This document shows positions 9,914 through 18,498 of a DNA stretch of 26,644 bases, piece by piece; the first letter of the stretch is position 1; every line of letters starts with the position of its first letter. The stretch comes from Oscillospiraceae bacterium. GTDB lineage: Bacteria > Bacillota > Clostridia > Oscillospirales > Oscillospiraceae. Below the pieces are notes generated by a model, which was not told the DNA's origin, searched no databases, and saw only the letters and a program-made list of their open reading frames with translations. The translations under genes and the position numbers were made by a program. The stretch is from contig JAEDJR010000008.1 in NCBI GenBank assembly GCA_016296235.1, positions 1 to 26,644 of the forward strand, written 5' to 3'.

Positions 9914-10855
9914 TCATGTTGTTTCCAGTTCCAGTCCCGCCGTCGGGTCGCAGCCCAGGGCCAGATTCAGGCACTGAATGGCTGCTCCGGACGCGCCTTT
10001 TCCCAGGTTGTCATAGCGGGCCAGGAGCAATATCCGTTCTTCATTGCCGCAGACTGTCAGCTCCATGGCGTCCTTGCCGCTGAGTCCGGCGCCGGAGAGG
10101 AAGCCAGCTTCCTCCATCTGCTCCCGGTAACGCACCACCGGTCCCGCATACCTGGCCCGGTAGAGGTCTCGGATGTCCTCTGCCGTAACGCCGGGGGCCA
10201 GATCCTCCCGGAACAGGGGCACCGTCACCACCATGCCGGAATAGAAGTCGGACACAATGGGGCAGAAAACCGGCGCCCGGTGGAGGCCGCAGATCGCCTG
10301 CATCTCCTTGAGATGCTTGTGATTTTGCGTCAGGCCGTACTGCCGCGGCGCGTCCAGCAGCGGATCCCGCTCCGGATCCTGATACTGGGCGATCATCTTT
10401 TTGCCGCCGCCGGAATAGCCGGTGATGGAGTGGCAGGTCAGCCGGGCGTCCGCCGGCAGCAGGCCCGCCTGCACCAGGGGCGCCGTCAGGGCGATAAACC
10501 CGCTGGCATGGCAGCCGGGCACGGCGATTCGTTTGGAGGTCAGAAGACGCTCCCGGAATTCAGCCCCCAGCTCCGGAAACCCATAGGCCCAGCCGGGCTG
10601 CGTCCGGTGGGCCGTGGAGGTGTCCAGCACCGTCACATGATCGTTTTCAATCAGACTGACCGCCTCCCGGGCCGCTTCGTCCGGCAGGCACAGAAATGCG
10701 GCGTCGCAGCCGTTGAGCGCCTCCCGGCGGGCGGCAGGATCCTTTCGCAGCGGTTCCGGCAGGGTAACCAGCTTCAAATCCGTCCGGGCGGACAGGCGCT
10801 GATAAATTCGCAGGCCCGTGGTGCCGGCGCTGCCGTCTATAAACACCTTCTTCAA
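9914..10855 (-). CDS. argC: N-acetyl-gamma-glutamyl-phosphate reductase (short, type 2)
   Basis: A 313-residue NADPH-dependent reductase that makes N-acetylglutamate semialdehyde. The N-terminal Rossmann motif is GSAGTTG and the catalytic cysteine is C115 in VPGCHASGF. Length matches the short ArgC type and not the approximately 345-residue type. Start choice: an ATG at 10873 opens the frame, but its own codons 2-3 are the AGGAGG ribosome site. The functional start is therefore probably the TTG at 10855, nine bases after AGGAGG, giving MKKVFIDG. First gene of argCJBD; 16 bp before argJ. Confidence 0.9.
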   Translation of the reverse strand: MKKVFIDGSAGTTGLRIYQRLSARTDLKLVTLPEPLRKDPAARREALNGCDAAFLCLPDEAAREAVSLIENDHVTVLDTSTAHRTQPGWAYGFPELGAEFRERLLTSKRIAVPGCHASGFIALTAPLVQAGLLPADARLTCHSITGYSGGGKKMIAQYQDPERDPLLDAPRQYGLTQNHKHLKEMQAICGLHRAPVFCPIVSDFYSGMVVTVPLFREDLAPGVTAEDIRDLYRARYAGPVVRYREQMEEAGFLSGAGLSGKDAMELTVCGNEERILLLARYDNLGKGASGAAIQCLNLALGCDPTAGLELETT

Positions 10856-10890
10856 GGTGATCGGCCTCCTCATCTAATAAATATACATAT

Positions 10891-10919
10891 ATATTACTGA
10901 TGTATTCATCATAATTCAA
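10891..10919 (-). promoter_or_regulatory. promoter of argCJBD with ArgR-like half sites
   Basis: On the minus strand TTGAAT (10914-10919) and TAATAT (10891-10896) are 17 bp apart. Two direct TGAAT half-sites, as found in ARG boxes, lie across the -35 and spacer. Read on the + strand, ATAATTCAAGT resembles half of the Bacillus ARG box. ArgR control is an inference; the site is not a clean palindrome. Confidence 0.45.
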
Positions 10920-11017
10920 GTTATATTCGCGTTATTATGCATATTTTTTCATAATGCACAAAGATGGCCCGCCCTGTCCCCGGCGGCTTGGGCAGTTTCT
11001 CCCCTCCTGCGGCGGGG

Positions 11018-11046
11018 TTGCTTTCCGCAGGAATCTCTGATATCAT
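11018..11046 (+). promoter_or_regulatory. promoter of the aminopeptidase operon
   Basis: TTGCTT (11018-11023) and TATCAT (11041-11046) are 17 bp apart, 28 bp before the ATG at 11075. AAAGGAGG follows the promoter as ribosome site. Confidence 0.55.
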
Positions 11047-11074
11047 ACAACTATCAAGCAAAGGAGGATTTCTC

Positions 11075-12289
11075 ATGCAGAAAACAAGACTTCGCAGCTA
11101 TGCCAAGCTGATTGCCCGCAAGGGCTGCAACGTACAGAAGGGCCAGGACGTGTTCCTGTATGCCGAGCTGGACCAGCCGGAATTTGTGGCCATGGTCACC
11201 GACGAGCTGTACAAGGCCGGTGCCCGGAAGGTTTTTGTGGAATTCAGCTATCAGCCCCTGGAGAAGTTCCATGTGCGCCACCGCAGCGTCAAGTCCCTGT
11301 CCACGGTAGAGCCCTTTGAGGAGGCCAAGCTGCAGTATATGGCGGACAAGCTCCCCTGCCGGCTGTATCTGGCGTCCGAGGATCCCGACGGCCTTAACCT
11401 GGAAAAGATGACCAAGGGCCAGCAGGCCCGCTATCCCATCGTCAAGCCCTACCGCGACCGGATCGAAGGCAAGCACCAGTGGTGCATCGCCGCCGTCCCC
11501 GGCGCAGCCTGGGCCAAAAAGATCTTCCCCAACGAGCCCAAGGGCCGCGCTGTGGAGAAGCTCTGGGAAGCCATTCTCTCCACCTCCCGGGTGGATGACG
11601 ATCCCCTGGCGGCCTGGGACGCCCACAACCGGGACCTGTCCGACCGCTGCGCCTATCTCAACAGCCTGGGTATTGAGACGCTGGAATACCATGCCTCCAA
11701 CGGCACCAACCTGACCGTGGGCATGATTCCCCAGGCCCGATTCTGCGGCGGCGGTGAGGCCACCGACAAGGGCGTGTTCTTCAACCCCAACATCCCCACG
11801 GAGGAGTGCTTCATCTCTCCCATGCGGGGTCAGGCCGAGGGCATCGTCTATTCCTCCAAGCCTCTGAGCTACCAGGGCCAGCTGATCGAGAACTTCTGGT
11901 TCAAGTTTGAAGGCGGCAAGGTGGTGGAGGCCCACGCCGAAACCAACGACGCCCTTCTGCAGAAGCTCATCAACATGGACGAGGGCGCCCGGTATCTGGG
12001 CGAGTGCGCCCTGGTGCCCTATGACAGCCCCATCAACAACACGGGCCTGCTGTTCTACAACACCCTGTTTGACGAAAACGCCTGCTGCCACTTGGCCATC
12101 GGCATGGGCTACGCCGACACCATCGAGGATCACCACAACAAGACCCTGGAGGAGTGCCGCGCCCTGGGCATCAACGACTCCATGGTGCACGAGGACTTCA
12201 TGATCGGCACCCCCGACCTGGAGATCCTGGCCCACTGCCGCGACGGCAAGACCGTGAAGATCTTCGAAAACGGCACCTGGGCGTTCTGA
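11075..12289 (+). CDS. M29 family metallo-aminopeptidase
   Basis: A 404-residue cytosolic aminopeptidase of the M29 (AmpS/AmpT, PepS) family that trims N-terminal residues from peptides with two metal ions. The expected ligands are visible: a glutamate in PTEECF (E243 or E244), E310 (YLGEC), H339 (CCHLAIG), and H372 with D374 (VHEDFMIG). Length is typical. The start at 11075 follows AAAGGAGG by 8 bases; the frame remains open upstream to 10964 but through the promoter. Two further genes follow with 22-bp and overlapping junctions, so it heads a small operon. Confidence 0.9.
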   Translation: MQKTRLRSYAKLIARKGCNVQKGQDVFLYAELDQPEFVAMVTDELYKAGARKVFVEFSYQPLEKFHVRHRSVKSLSTVEPFEEAKLQYMADKLPCRLYLASEDPDGLNLEKMTKGQQARYPIVKPYRDRIEGKHQWCIAAVPGAAWAKKIFPNEPKGRAVEKLWEAILSTSRVDDDPLAAWDAHNRDLSDRCAYLNSLGIETLEYHASNGTNLTVGMIPQARFCGGGEATDKGVFFNPNIPTEECFISPMRGQAEGIVYSSKPLSYQGQLIENFWFKFEGGKVVEAHAETNDALLQKLINMDEGARYLGECALVPYDSPINNTGLLFYNTLFDENACCHLAIGMGYADTIEDHHNKTLEECRALGINDSMVHEDFMIGTPDLEILAHCRDGKTVKIFENGTWAF

Positions 12290-12311
12290 GGAAGGCGCCG
12301 GGAGGTATCCC

Positions 12312-13373
12312 ATGAACACGCGAATCCCCGATTATTTTGACGAGTTTCACTGTCTGGCTGGCAGCTGTCCCGATACCTGCTGCGGCCAGTGGGAGATTGT
12401 GGTGGATCCCGCCGCCAAAGCCCGGTACCTCTCCGTGCCCGGCCCCCTGGGGGAGCAGATCCGCGCCGCCCTGACCACCGTGGACGGTGAGGACTGCATG
12501 GTTCTGCGGGATGGCCGTTGCCCCCTGCTGACCGAAGACGGTCTGTGCCCCATTGTGTCCCAGCTGGGGGAGGATTTTCTCAGCACCACCTGCCACACCC
12601 ATCCCCGGTTCACGGAGATCTACGGCGGGTTGGCGGAGACCATGCTCTCCGTCTCCTGCCCCGAAGCCGCCCGGCTGCTGCTGGAACGGGAAGCGCCCCT
12701 GACCTTTGTCACCGGGACGGACGACCGGCCGCCGGAACCCAACGATCTGGACGGAACCCTGATGCACATCTTGCTGGAAAGCCGGGAGACGGCCTTCGCC
12801 CTGGTCCAGGACCGGAGCCGCCCTCTGGCCGACCGGCTGGCCCTGCTGCTGTGCTTTGCCCGGCGGCTGGACCGGCACTATGACAACGACCGGCTGTGCA
12901 GCCAGTTCTCAACACTCTACCGTGACCCCAGCTATCAGCGGCGGCAGCTGATCCGGATCCGGCGGATGCGTCTTTCCCGCAGCCCGTCTGTCCGCCCGCT
13001 GCAGGAGCTTCTGCAGTCCATGGAGCACCTGTCTTCCCAATTTCCGGCGCAGATCGGCCGGATGCGGGCGGTCAGGCCCGATACCGTCGCTCTGGAGCAG
13101 CTGACGGTGTATTTCCTGTTCCGCTGGTGGCTGAAGGCCGTCTGCGACGGCTACATCTGGCGGCAGGCCGCCGCCGTGGTGGTCAGCGTTCTGGCCGTGG
13201 CCGGTCTGGCGGAAAACCTGGGGGACGTGCAGCTGGCTGCCCGGCTGTATTCCAAAGAGGTGGAGCACAGTGAGGACAACATGGCGCTCCTCCGGAAGGC
13301 CATGGACTTGCCCCAGTTTTCCCGGAATGCCCTATTGCGTCAGCTGACACAGGAGGTACCCCATGCAATTTGA
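12312..13373 (+). CDS. FliB-like (flagellin lysine-N-methylase family) Cys-rich protein
   Basis: A 353-residue protein with the N-terminal signature of the FliB family: C14, C19, C23, C24 in the arrangement C-x4-C-x3-CC followed by GQWEIVVD. Further cysteines are C62, C70, C79, C94 and C116 (DGRCPLL, DGLCPI, TTCHTHPRF). FliB of Salmonella methylates flagellin lysines and carries an Fe-S cluster, and the cysteines here would fit such a cluster. No flagellar gene is in the window, so flagellin as substrate is doubtful and a different protein or small-molecule target is possible. GGGAGG lies 5 bases before the ATG. Its last 11 bases overlap the next gene. Confidence 0.7.
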   Translation: MNTRIPDYFDEFHCLAGSCPDTCCGQWEIVVDPAAKARYLSVPGPLGEQIRAALTTVDGEDCMVLRDGRCPLLTEDGLCPIVSQLGEDFLSTTCHTHPRFTEIYGGLAETMLSVSCPEAARLLLEREAPLTFVTGTDDRPPEPNDLDGTLMHILLESRETAFALVQDRSRPLADRLALLLCFARRLDRHYDNDRLCSQFSTLYRDPSYQRRQLIRIRRMRLSRSPSVRPLQELLQSMEHLSSQFPAQIGRMRAVRPDTVALEQLTVYFLFRWWLKAVCDGYIWRQAAAVVVSVLAVAGLAENLGDVQLAARLYSKEVEHSEDNMALLRKAMDLPQFSRNALLRQLTQEVPHAI

Positions 13374-14268
13374 CGCCCACTGCATTGACTGCCTGATTCA
13401 CCGCCACTTCAAGCTGGCCCTGGCCCACCGGGATGGGGAAACCGCCAACGCCTATCTGCGGGACGTGATGCAGATCATGCTGGAGGCCCCCGCCGGCGTT
13501 TCCGCCCCCTGGCTCACCGGCGCCTTTACCAAGGCCTACGCCAAGTATTGGCCCGGGGTGGACGCCTACGCCGCCCTGAAGCAGGAATCCAACGACCTGG
13601 TGCTGGGGCTGCTGCCCCGCATCCGGCCTCTGGTGGAGCAGGCCGCCGATCCTCTGGCCATGGCGCTGAAATTCTCCCGGACGGGGAATTTCCTGGATTT
13701 CGGCATTCTGACCCCCGATGTAGCCCAGGCTGCCCTGTGGGACGCCGTGGAGCACACCCCCGATCTGGAACTGGAGCCGGAAGCCTACGGTCATTTTGTG
13801 CAGGATCTGGAACAGGCCCGGCGTCTGGTGATTCTGGGCGACAACGCCGGAGAAATCGCCTTCGACACCCTGCTGGTGGACCAGCTGCGGCGGCAGTATC
13901 CCCAGCTGGAAATCCAATACTGCGTCCGGGGGGAAAACACCCTCAACGACGCCACCCGGGCCGACGCCGCCTATGTGGGGATGGATCGCCTGTGTTCCAT
14001 TCTGGACAACGGCAGCGCCATCTCCGGCACGGAGCTGGACTACATCGGTCCGGAGCTGCGGCAGGCCCTGGGCGCGGCCGACGTGATTCTCTCCAAGGGC
14101 AGCGGCAATCTGGAGTCCCTGGCAGGCTGCGGTCTCAATGTCTACTATATTTTCATGTGCAAATGCCGGCGGGTCAGCAAGCTCCTGGGCTGTCCCATGA
14201 TGTCCGGCCAGTTCCTGCGGGAACGCGCCCTGCCGCCCCTGCAGCCCCTGGTGGGCAGTCTGGACTGA
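13363..14268 (+). CDS. DUF89 / ARMT1-like metal-dependent phosphatase
   Basis: A 301-residue protein of the DUF89 (ARMT1-like) family. Members are metal-dependent phosphatases thought to remove damaged or toxic phosphometabolites. Family residues are present: N-terminal C7-x2-C10, D160-N161 in LGDNAGEIAFD, N195-D196 with T198, D201, and K245-GSGN (245-249). The ATG lies 5 bases after GGAGGT, inside the end of the FliB-like gene (11-bp overlap), so the two are probably translationally coupled. The actual substrate is not deducible. It is the last gene before the MarR promoter, whose hairpin could also stop this transcript. Confidence 0.8.
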   Translation: MQFDAHCIDCLIHRHFKLALAHRDGETANAYLRDVMQIMLEAPAGVSAPWLTGAFTKAYAKYWPGVDAYAALKQESNDLVLGLLPRIRPLVEQAADPLAMALKFSRTGNFLDFGILTPDVAQAALWDAVEHTPDLELEPEAYGHFVQDLEQARRLVILGDNAGEIAFDTLLVDQLRRQYPQLEIQYCVRGENTLNDATRADAAYVGMDRLCSILDNGSAISGTELDYIGPELRQALGAADVILSKGSGNLESLAGCGLNVYYIFMCKCRRVSKLLGCPMMSGQFLRERALPPLQPLVGSLD

Positions 14269-14290
14269 CCGAAAAAGTTTGCTCCGGTGC

Positions 14291-14319
14291 TTGACAAACC
14301 GGTATACACCTGCTATCAT
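14291..14319 (+). promoter_or_regulatory. promoter of the marR-ABC operon
   Basis: A perfect TTGACA (14291-14296) and TATCAT (14314-14319) are separated by 17 bp, 22 bp past the DUF89 stop codon. The operator palindromes begin at the base after the -10. Confidence 0.8.
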
Positions 14320-14351
14320 GTAGCATGCTACGGAGTTTCGTAGCATGCTAC
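14320..14351. promoter_or_regulatory. double-palindrome MarR operator, also terminator-shaped
   Basis: Two copies of the perfect 10-bp palindrome TAGCATGCTA (14321-14330 and 14341-14350) are arranged so that GTAGCATGCTACG (14320-14332) and CGTAGCATGCTAC (14339-14351) also pair with each other across a GAGTTT loop. They cover the predicted transcription start, so a bound repressor would block initiation. A run of seven T follows, so RNA arriving from the upstream operon could fold a 13-bp stem and terminate. Confidence 0.75.
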
Positions 14352-14368
14352 TTTTTTTGAAAGGAGCG

Positions 14369-14872
14369 ATGGTCATAGACAACGAAATCCATCTGGGCCG
14401 CTACATGCGCTCCATCACCAACGCCTTGGACCAGCAGATGCAGCAGCACTCCGAGCAGCTGGGCCTGACGCCCGCCCAGGGCATGTTCCTGCACCACCTG
14501 TGGTACCGGCAGGAAAAGCTGGGGCAGATCACCTTCGCCCGGGATCTTGAGGCGTTTTTCGATGTGAAGCACTCCACCGTTTCCGGCATTCTCCAGCGGA
14601 TGGAGGCTGCCGGGTTTGTGACGTTTGAAGCCAGCGAAGGCGACCGGCGCTGCAAGGCCATCCGCCTGACCCAAAAGGCCATGGACACCCATGCGCTGAC
14701 CGCCCGGCACATCCAGCAGACGGAAGCCAAGCTGCTGGAGCACATGACTCCGGCGGAGGCCGCCGAGTTCCGCCGCCTGCTGCAGATCGCCGCCAGCAAT
14801 CTGGGCGTCTGCATGAAAAATCCCTTCCACGATCACCCAAAGGAGGAATCCAATCTGTGCTCAAACGACTGA
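14369..14872 (+). CDS. MarR family transcriptional regulator
   Basis: A 167-residue winged-helix repressor of the MarR family. The recognition-helix and wing region reads VKHSTVSGILQRMEAAGFV followed by the basic DRRCKAIRLT wing with the conserved D-x-R. It leads an operon with two ABC exporter genes, the usual arrangement in which the regulator senses a compound that the exporter removes. The operator over its own start site indicates autoregulation. Start is uncertain: AAAGGAG is only 2 bases before the ATG at 14369. An in-frame ATG at 14345 inside the operator would add 8 residues, and one at 14405 would remove 12. Confidence 0.88.
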   Translation: MVIDNEIHLGRYMRSITNALDQQMQQHSEQLGLTPAQGMFLHHLWYRQEKLGQITFARDLEAFFDVKHSTVSGILQRMEAAGFVTFEASEGDRRCKAIRLTQKAMDTHALTARHIQQTEAKLLEHMTPAEAAEFRRLLQIAASNLGVCMKNPFHDHPKEESNLCSND

Positions 14873-16596
14873 TGTCCTGCGTCCGCCAGTATAAAAAGGA
14901 CGCCATTCTCTCTCCCATCTTTGTCTCTCTGGAAGTCATTCTGGACGTTTTCATCCCCCTGTACATGGGCAGGCTCATCGACAACGGCATCGATCGGGGC
15001 GATATGGGCTATGTGCTGAAAATGGGCCTGCTGCTGGTGGCGCTGTGCCTGCTGAGTCTGGTCTGCGGCGCCCTGTCGGGCCGTCACGCCTCCATTGCTT
15101 CCGTGGGCTTCGGCGCCAACCTGCGCCATGACATGTTCCACCATGTCCAGACCTATTCCTTTTCCAACATCGACAAGTTCTCCTCTTCCTCCATCGTGAC
15201 CCGCCTGACCACCGACGTCAGCCGCATCCAGAACGCCTTTATGATGGTCATCCGCATTGCCGTCCGGGCGCCGGTCATGCTGATTCTCTCCATGGTCATG
15301 GCATTTCGGATCAACGGCTCCCTGGCCATGATCTTTCTGCTGGCGCTTCCGTTCCTGGCCGTCGTGATCTTTATTCTGATGCGGACCGTTCACCCCATTT
15401 TCAAGCGGGTGTTCAAAACCTACGACCGTCTGAATCAGGTGGTCCAGGAAAACCTCCGGGGCATCCGGGTGGTCAAATCCTATGTCCGGGAAGACCACGA
15501 AATCGAGAAATTCGACAAGATTTCCGGCGTCATCTACAAGGATTTCGTCAAGGCGGAGACCATTATCTCCCTGACCAGCCCCATCATGAATATCTGTGCC
15601 TACGGCTGCATGATTCTCATCGCCTGGCTGGGCTCCCGGCTCATCGTCACCAGCCATGAAACCGTCATGACCACCGGTCAGCTGACCAGCATGATTACCT
15701 ACGTCATGCAGATTCTCATGAGCCTGATGTTCGTTTCCATGATCGCCATGCAGCTGATTATGTCCCGGGCCTCCGGCGAGCGGATTGCGGAAATCCTCAA
15801 CGAAACCAGCAGTCTGGACTCCCCGGAAACCGGCGCCGTTCATACGGTGGCCGACGGCTCCATCGAGTTCGACCACGTGACCTTCTCCTATGCCCGGCAG
15901 GCGGAAAAGCCTGTGCTCAGCGATGTCAATCTGTCCATCCGCTCCGGCGAAACCGTGGGCATTCTGGGCGGCACCGGTTCCAGTAAGTCCAGCCTGGTGC
16001 AGCTGATCCCCCGCCTCTACGATGTGGTGGAGGGCAGCGTCAAGGTCGGCGGCGTGGATGTGCGCCGGTACGATCTGGAGGCCCTGCGCAACCAGGTGGC
16101 CATGGTGCTGCAGAAGAACGTCCTGTTCTCCGGCACCATCAAAGACAACCTCCGCTGGGGCAACGAGCACGCCACCGACGAGGAGCTGGTTCACGCCTGC
16201 CGGCTGGCCCAGGCTGACGGATTTATCCGGGAGTTCCCCGACGGCTATGACACCTGGATTGAGCAGGGCGGCGCCAACGTCTCCGGCGGACAGCGCCAGC
16301 GGCTCTGCATCGCCCGGGCCCTGCTGAAAAAGCCGAAAATCCTGATTCTGGACGACTCCACCTCCGCCGTGGACACCAAGACCGACGCTTTGATCCGTCA
16401 GGCCTTTGCCAAGGAGATTCCCGACACCACCAAGCTGATTATTGCCCAGCGAATCAGCTCCGTCCAGGACGCCGACAAGATCATCGTCCTCCACGACGGT
16501 CACGTGGACGGCTTCGGCACCCACGAGGAGCTGCTGAAAACCAACACCATCTACCGCGAAGTCTATGAATCCCAGACCAGAAAGGAGGATGCCTGA
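14857..16596 (+). CDS. ABC exporter half-transporter with degenerate ATP site (subunit 1)
   Basis: A 579-residue half-transporter: six-helix transmembrane domain (about residues 15-310) and C-terminal ATPase domain. Walker A is GGTGSSKS (371-378), lacking the usual glycine before the lysine. The signature VSGGQ (475-479) is intact. Walker B ends D499-D500 with aspartate in place of the catalytic glutamate, and the switch histidine is Q531. These are the marks of the degenerate partner in heterodimeric exporters such as TM287/288 and BmrCD. The GTG start has AGGAGG 10 bases upstream and overlaps the end of marR by 16 bp. It very likely pairs with the next gene to export a drug-like substrate. 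Confidence 0.92.
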   Translation: MLKRLMSCVRQYKKDAILSPIFVSLEVILDVFIPLYMGRLIDNGIDRGDMGYVLKMGLLLVALCLLSLVCGALSGRHASIASVGFGANLRHDMFHHVQTYSFSNIDKFSSSSIVTRLTTDVSRIQNAFMMVIRIAVRAPVMLILSMVMAFRINGSLAMIFLLALPFLAVVIFILMRTVHPIFKRVFKTYDRLNQVVQENLRGIRVVKSYVREDHEIEKFDKISGVIYKDFVKAETIISLTSPIMNICAYGCMILIAWLGSRLIVTSHETVMTTGQLTSMITYVMQILMSLMFVSMIAMQLIMSRASGERIAEILNETSSLDSPETGAVHTVADGSIEFDHVTFSYARQAEKPVLSDVNLSIRSGETVGILGGTGSSKSSLVQLIPRLYDVVEGSVKVGGVDVRRYDLEALRNQVAMVLQKNVLFSGTIKDNLRWGNEHATDEELVHACRLAQADGFIREFPDGYDTWIEQGGANVSGGQRQRLCIARALLKKPKILILDDSTSAVDTKTDALIRQAFAKEIPDTTKLIIAQRISSVQDADKIIVLHDGHVDGFGTHEELLKTNTIYREVYESQTRKEDA

Positions 16597-18497
16597 TGCC
16601 TCCCGCACCCAAGGGCACCCATGGCCCCGTCAACCTCAAAGCTCTGAACAAGAACGTCATCAACCGGCTCATGTCCTACCTCCGGGCCTACAGCTTCCCG
16701 CTGCTGGTGGTACTGGTGTGCATCGTGGCCTCCGCCATTTCCAGCGTCATCGGCATGACCTTTCTGGAAACCATCATTGACGACTACATCAAGCCTCTGC
16801 TGCTGGAGGCCGATCCGGATTTCGGCGGCCTGCTGCAGGTGATTTTCCGCATGGCGGCCGTGTTCGGCGTCAGCGTGCTGGCTATGCTGGTGCAGGGTCT
16901 GCTGATGGCCCGCATCTCCCAGGGCGTGCAGAAAACCATCCGCGACCAGATGTTCTCCCATATGCAGACCCTGCCCATCCGGTATTTTGACGCCCACACC
17001 TTCGGCAATGTCATGAGTCACTACACCAACGACGTGGACACCCTGCAGCAGATGCTCTCCCAGAGTATCCCCCAGACCCTGTCCTCCCTGGTGACCATTG
17101 TGACGATCTTCTTCACCATGCTCATCAAAAGCCCCCTGCTGACGGCCTTTGTCGTCCTGAGCATTTTCGCCATGATGCAGGCCACAAAAAAAATCGGCGG
17201 AAACTCCGCCAAATTCTTCACCGCCCAGCAAAAATCCCTGGGCAGCCTCAACGGCTATATTGAGGAAATGATCTCCGGCCAGAAGGTGGTCAAGGTCTTC
17301 TGCCACGAGGAAAAAATCAAGGAGGAGTTCGACCGCCGCAACCGGGAGCTCCAGGAAAACGCCACCAAAGCCAATATCTTTGCCAATATTCTCATGCCCA
17401 TCATGATGAACCTGGGCAACCTGCAGTATGTGCTGGTGGCAATCCTGGGCGGCTCCCTGGCCGTGGTCACCAACGAGGCCTTTATCACCCTGGGCGGCAT
17501 CACGGTGTTCCTGCAGCTGTCCAAGAACTTCACCCGCCCCGTCTCCCAGATTTCCCAGCAGATGAACGCCATCATCATGGCCATGGCCGGCGCAGAGCGG
17601 ATCTTCAAGCTGCTGGATGAGCAGCCCGAGGAGGATCACGGCTATGTGACCCTGGTCAACGCCGTGGAAAACCCCGACGGCAGCCTGACGGAATCCCAGA
17701 CCCGCACCGGTCTCTGGGCCTGGAAGCACCCCCACCAGGACGGCTCCCTGACCTACACCCGCCTCACCGGCGACGTGCGGCTGTTTAACGTGGACTTCGC
17801 CTATGTGGAAGGCAAGACCGTCCTGCAGGATGTCAGCCTCTACGCCAAGCCCGGCCAGAAGATCGCCTTTGTGGGCGCCACCGGCGCAGGCAAGACCACC
17901 ATCACCAACCTGATTAACCGGTTCTACGACATCGACGACGGCAAAATCCGGTATGACGGCATCAATATCAACAAAATCAAAAAGCCCGACCTGCGGCGCT
18001 CTCTGGGCGTGGTGCTCCAGGATGTGAACCTGTTCACCGGCACTGTCATGGACAACATCCGCTACGGCAAGCTGGATGCCGCCGACGAGGACTGCATCGC
18101 CGCCGCCAAGCTGGCCGGCGCCCACGATTTCATCATGATGCTGCCCCAGGGGTATCAGACCGTGCTGTCCGGCGACGGCTCCGGTCTGAGCCAGGGCCAG
18201 CGGCAGCTGCTGTCCATCGCCCGGGCCGCCGTGGCCGATCCTCCGGTGATGATTCTGGATGAGGCCACCTCCTCCATCGACACCCGTACCGAAGCCATTG
18301 TCCAGCGGGGCATGGATCAGCTGATGAAGGGCCGCACCGTGTTTGTCATCGCCCACCGGCTCTCCACCGTCCGCAATGCCGACGCCATTATGGTGCTGGA
18401 GCACGGCCGCATCATCGAACGCGGAACCCACGACGACCTCATCGCCCAGCACGGCGTCTACTATCAGCTCTACACCGGCGCCTTCGAACTGGAATAA
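16596..18497 (+). CDS. ABC exporter half-transporter with consensus catalytic residues (subunit 2)
   Basis: A 633-residue half-transporter. The transmembrane domain spans about residues 30-330, and an extra linker of about 45 residues (350-395, polar and Trp/His-rich) precedes the ATPase. Walker A GATGAGKT (427-434), catalytic E556 (MILDEA) and H587 (IAHRLS) are canonical, but the signature is LSQGQ (531-535) instead of LSGGQ. This altered signature would face the degenerate Walker A/B of subunit 1, so one composite ATP site is normal and the other impaired. The start shares one base with the previous stop codon (TGATG), a tight coupling for a one-to-one heterodimer. Confidence 0.93.
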   Translation: MPPAPKGTHGPVNLKALNKNVINRLMSYLRAYSFPLLVVLVCIVASAISSVIGMTFLETIIDDYIKPLLLEADPDFGGLLQVIFRMAAVFGVSVLAMLVQGLLMARISQGVQKTIRDQMFSHMQTLPIRYFDAHTFGNVMSHYTNDVDTLQQMLSQSIPQTLSSLVTIVTIFFTMLIKSPLLTAFVVLSIFAMMQATKKIGGNSAKFFTAQQKSLGSLNGYIEEMISGQKVVKVFCHEEKIKEEFDRRNRELQENATKANIFANILMPIMMNLGNLQYVLVAILGGSLAVVTNEAFITLGGITVFLQLSKNFTRPVSQISQQMNAIIMAMAGAERIFKLLDEQPEEDHGYVTLVNAVENPDGSLTESQTRTGLWAWKHPHQDGSLTYTRLTGDVRLFNVDFAYVEGKTVLQDVSLYAKPGQKIAFVGATGAGKTTITNLINRFYDIDDGKIRYDGININKIKKPDLRRSLGVVLQDVNLFTGTVMDNIRYGKLDAADEDCIAAAKLAGAHDFIMMLPQGYQTVLSGDGSGLSQGQRQLLSIARAAVADPPVMILDEATSSIDTRTEAIVQRGMDQLMKGRTVFVIAHRLSTVRNADAIMVLEHGRIIERGTHDDLIAQHGVYYQLYTGAFELE

Positions 18498-18498
18498 C

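Noticed and set aside
11018..11070. A riboswitch or T-box leader before the aminopeptidase gene, and likewise before argC and trkA
   Set aside because: Leaders are only about 25-50 nt, too short for such elements, and no specifier-loop or conserved T-box motif was seen.
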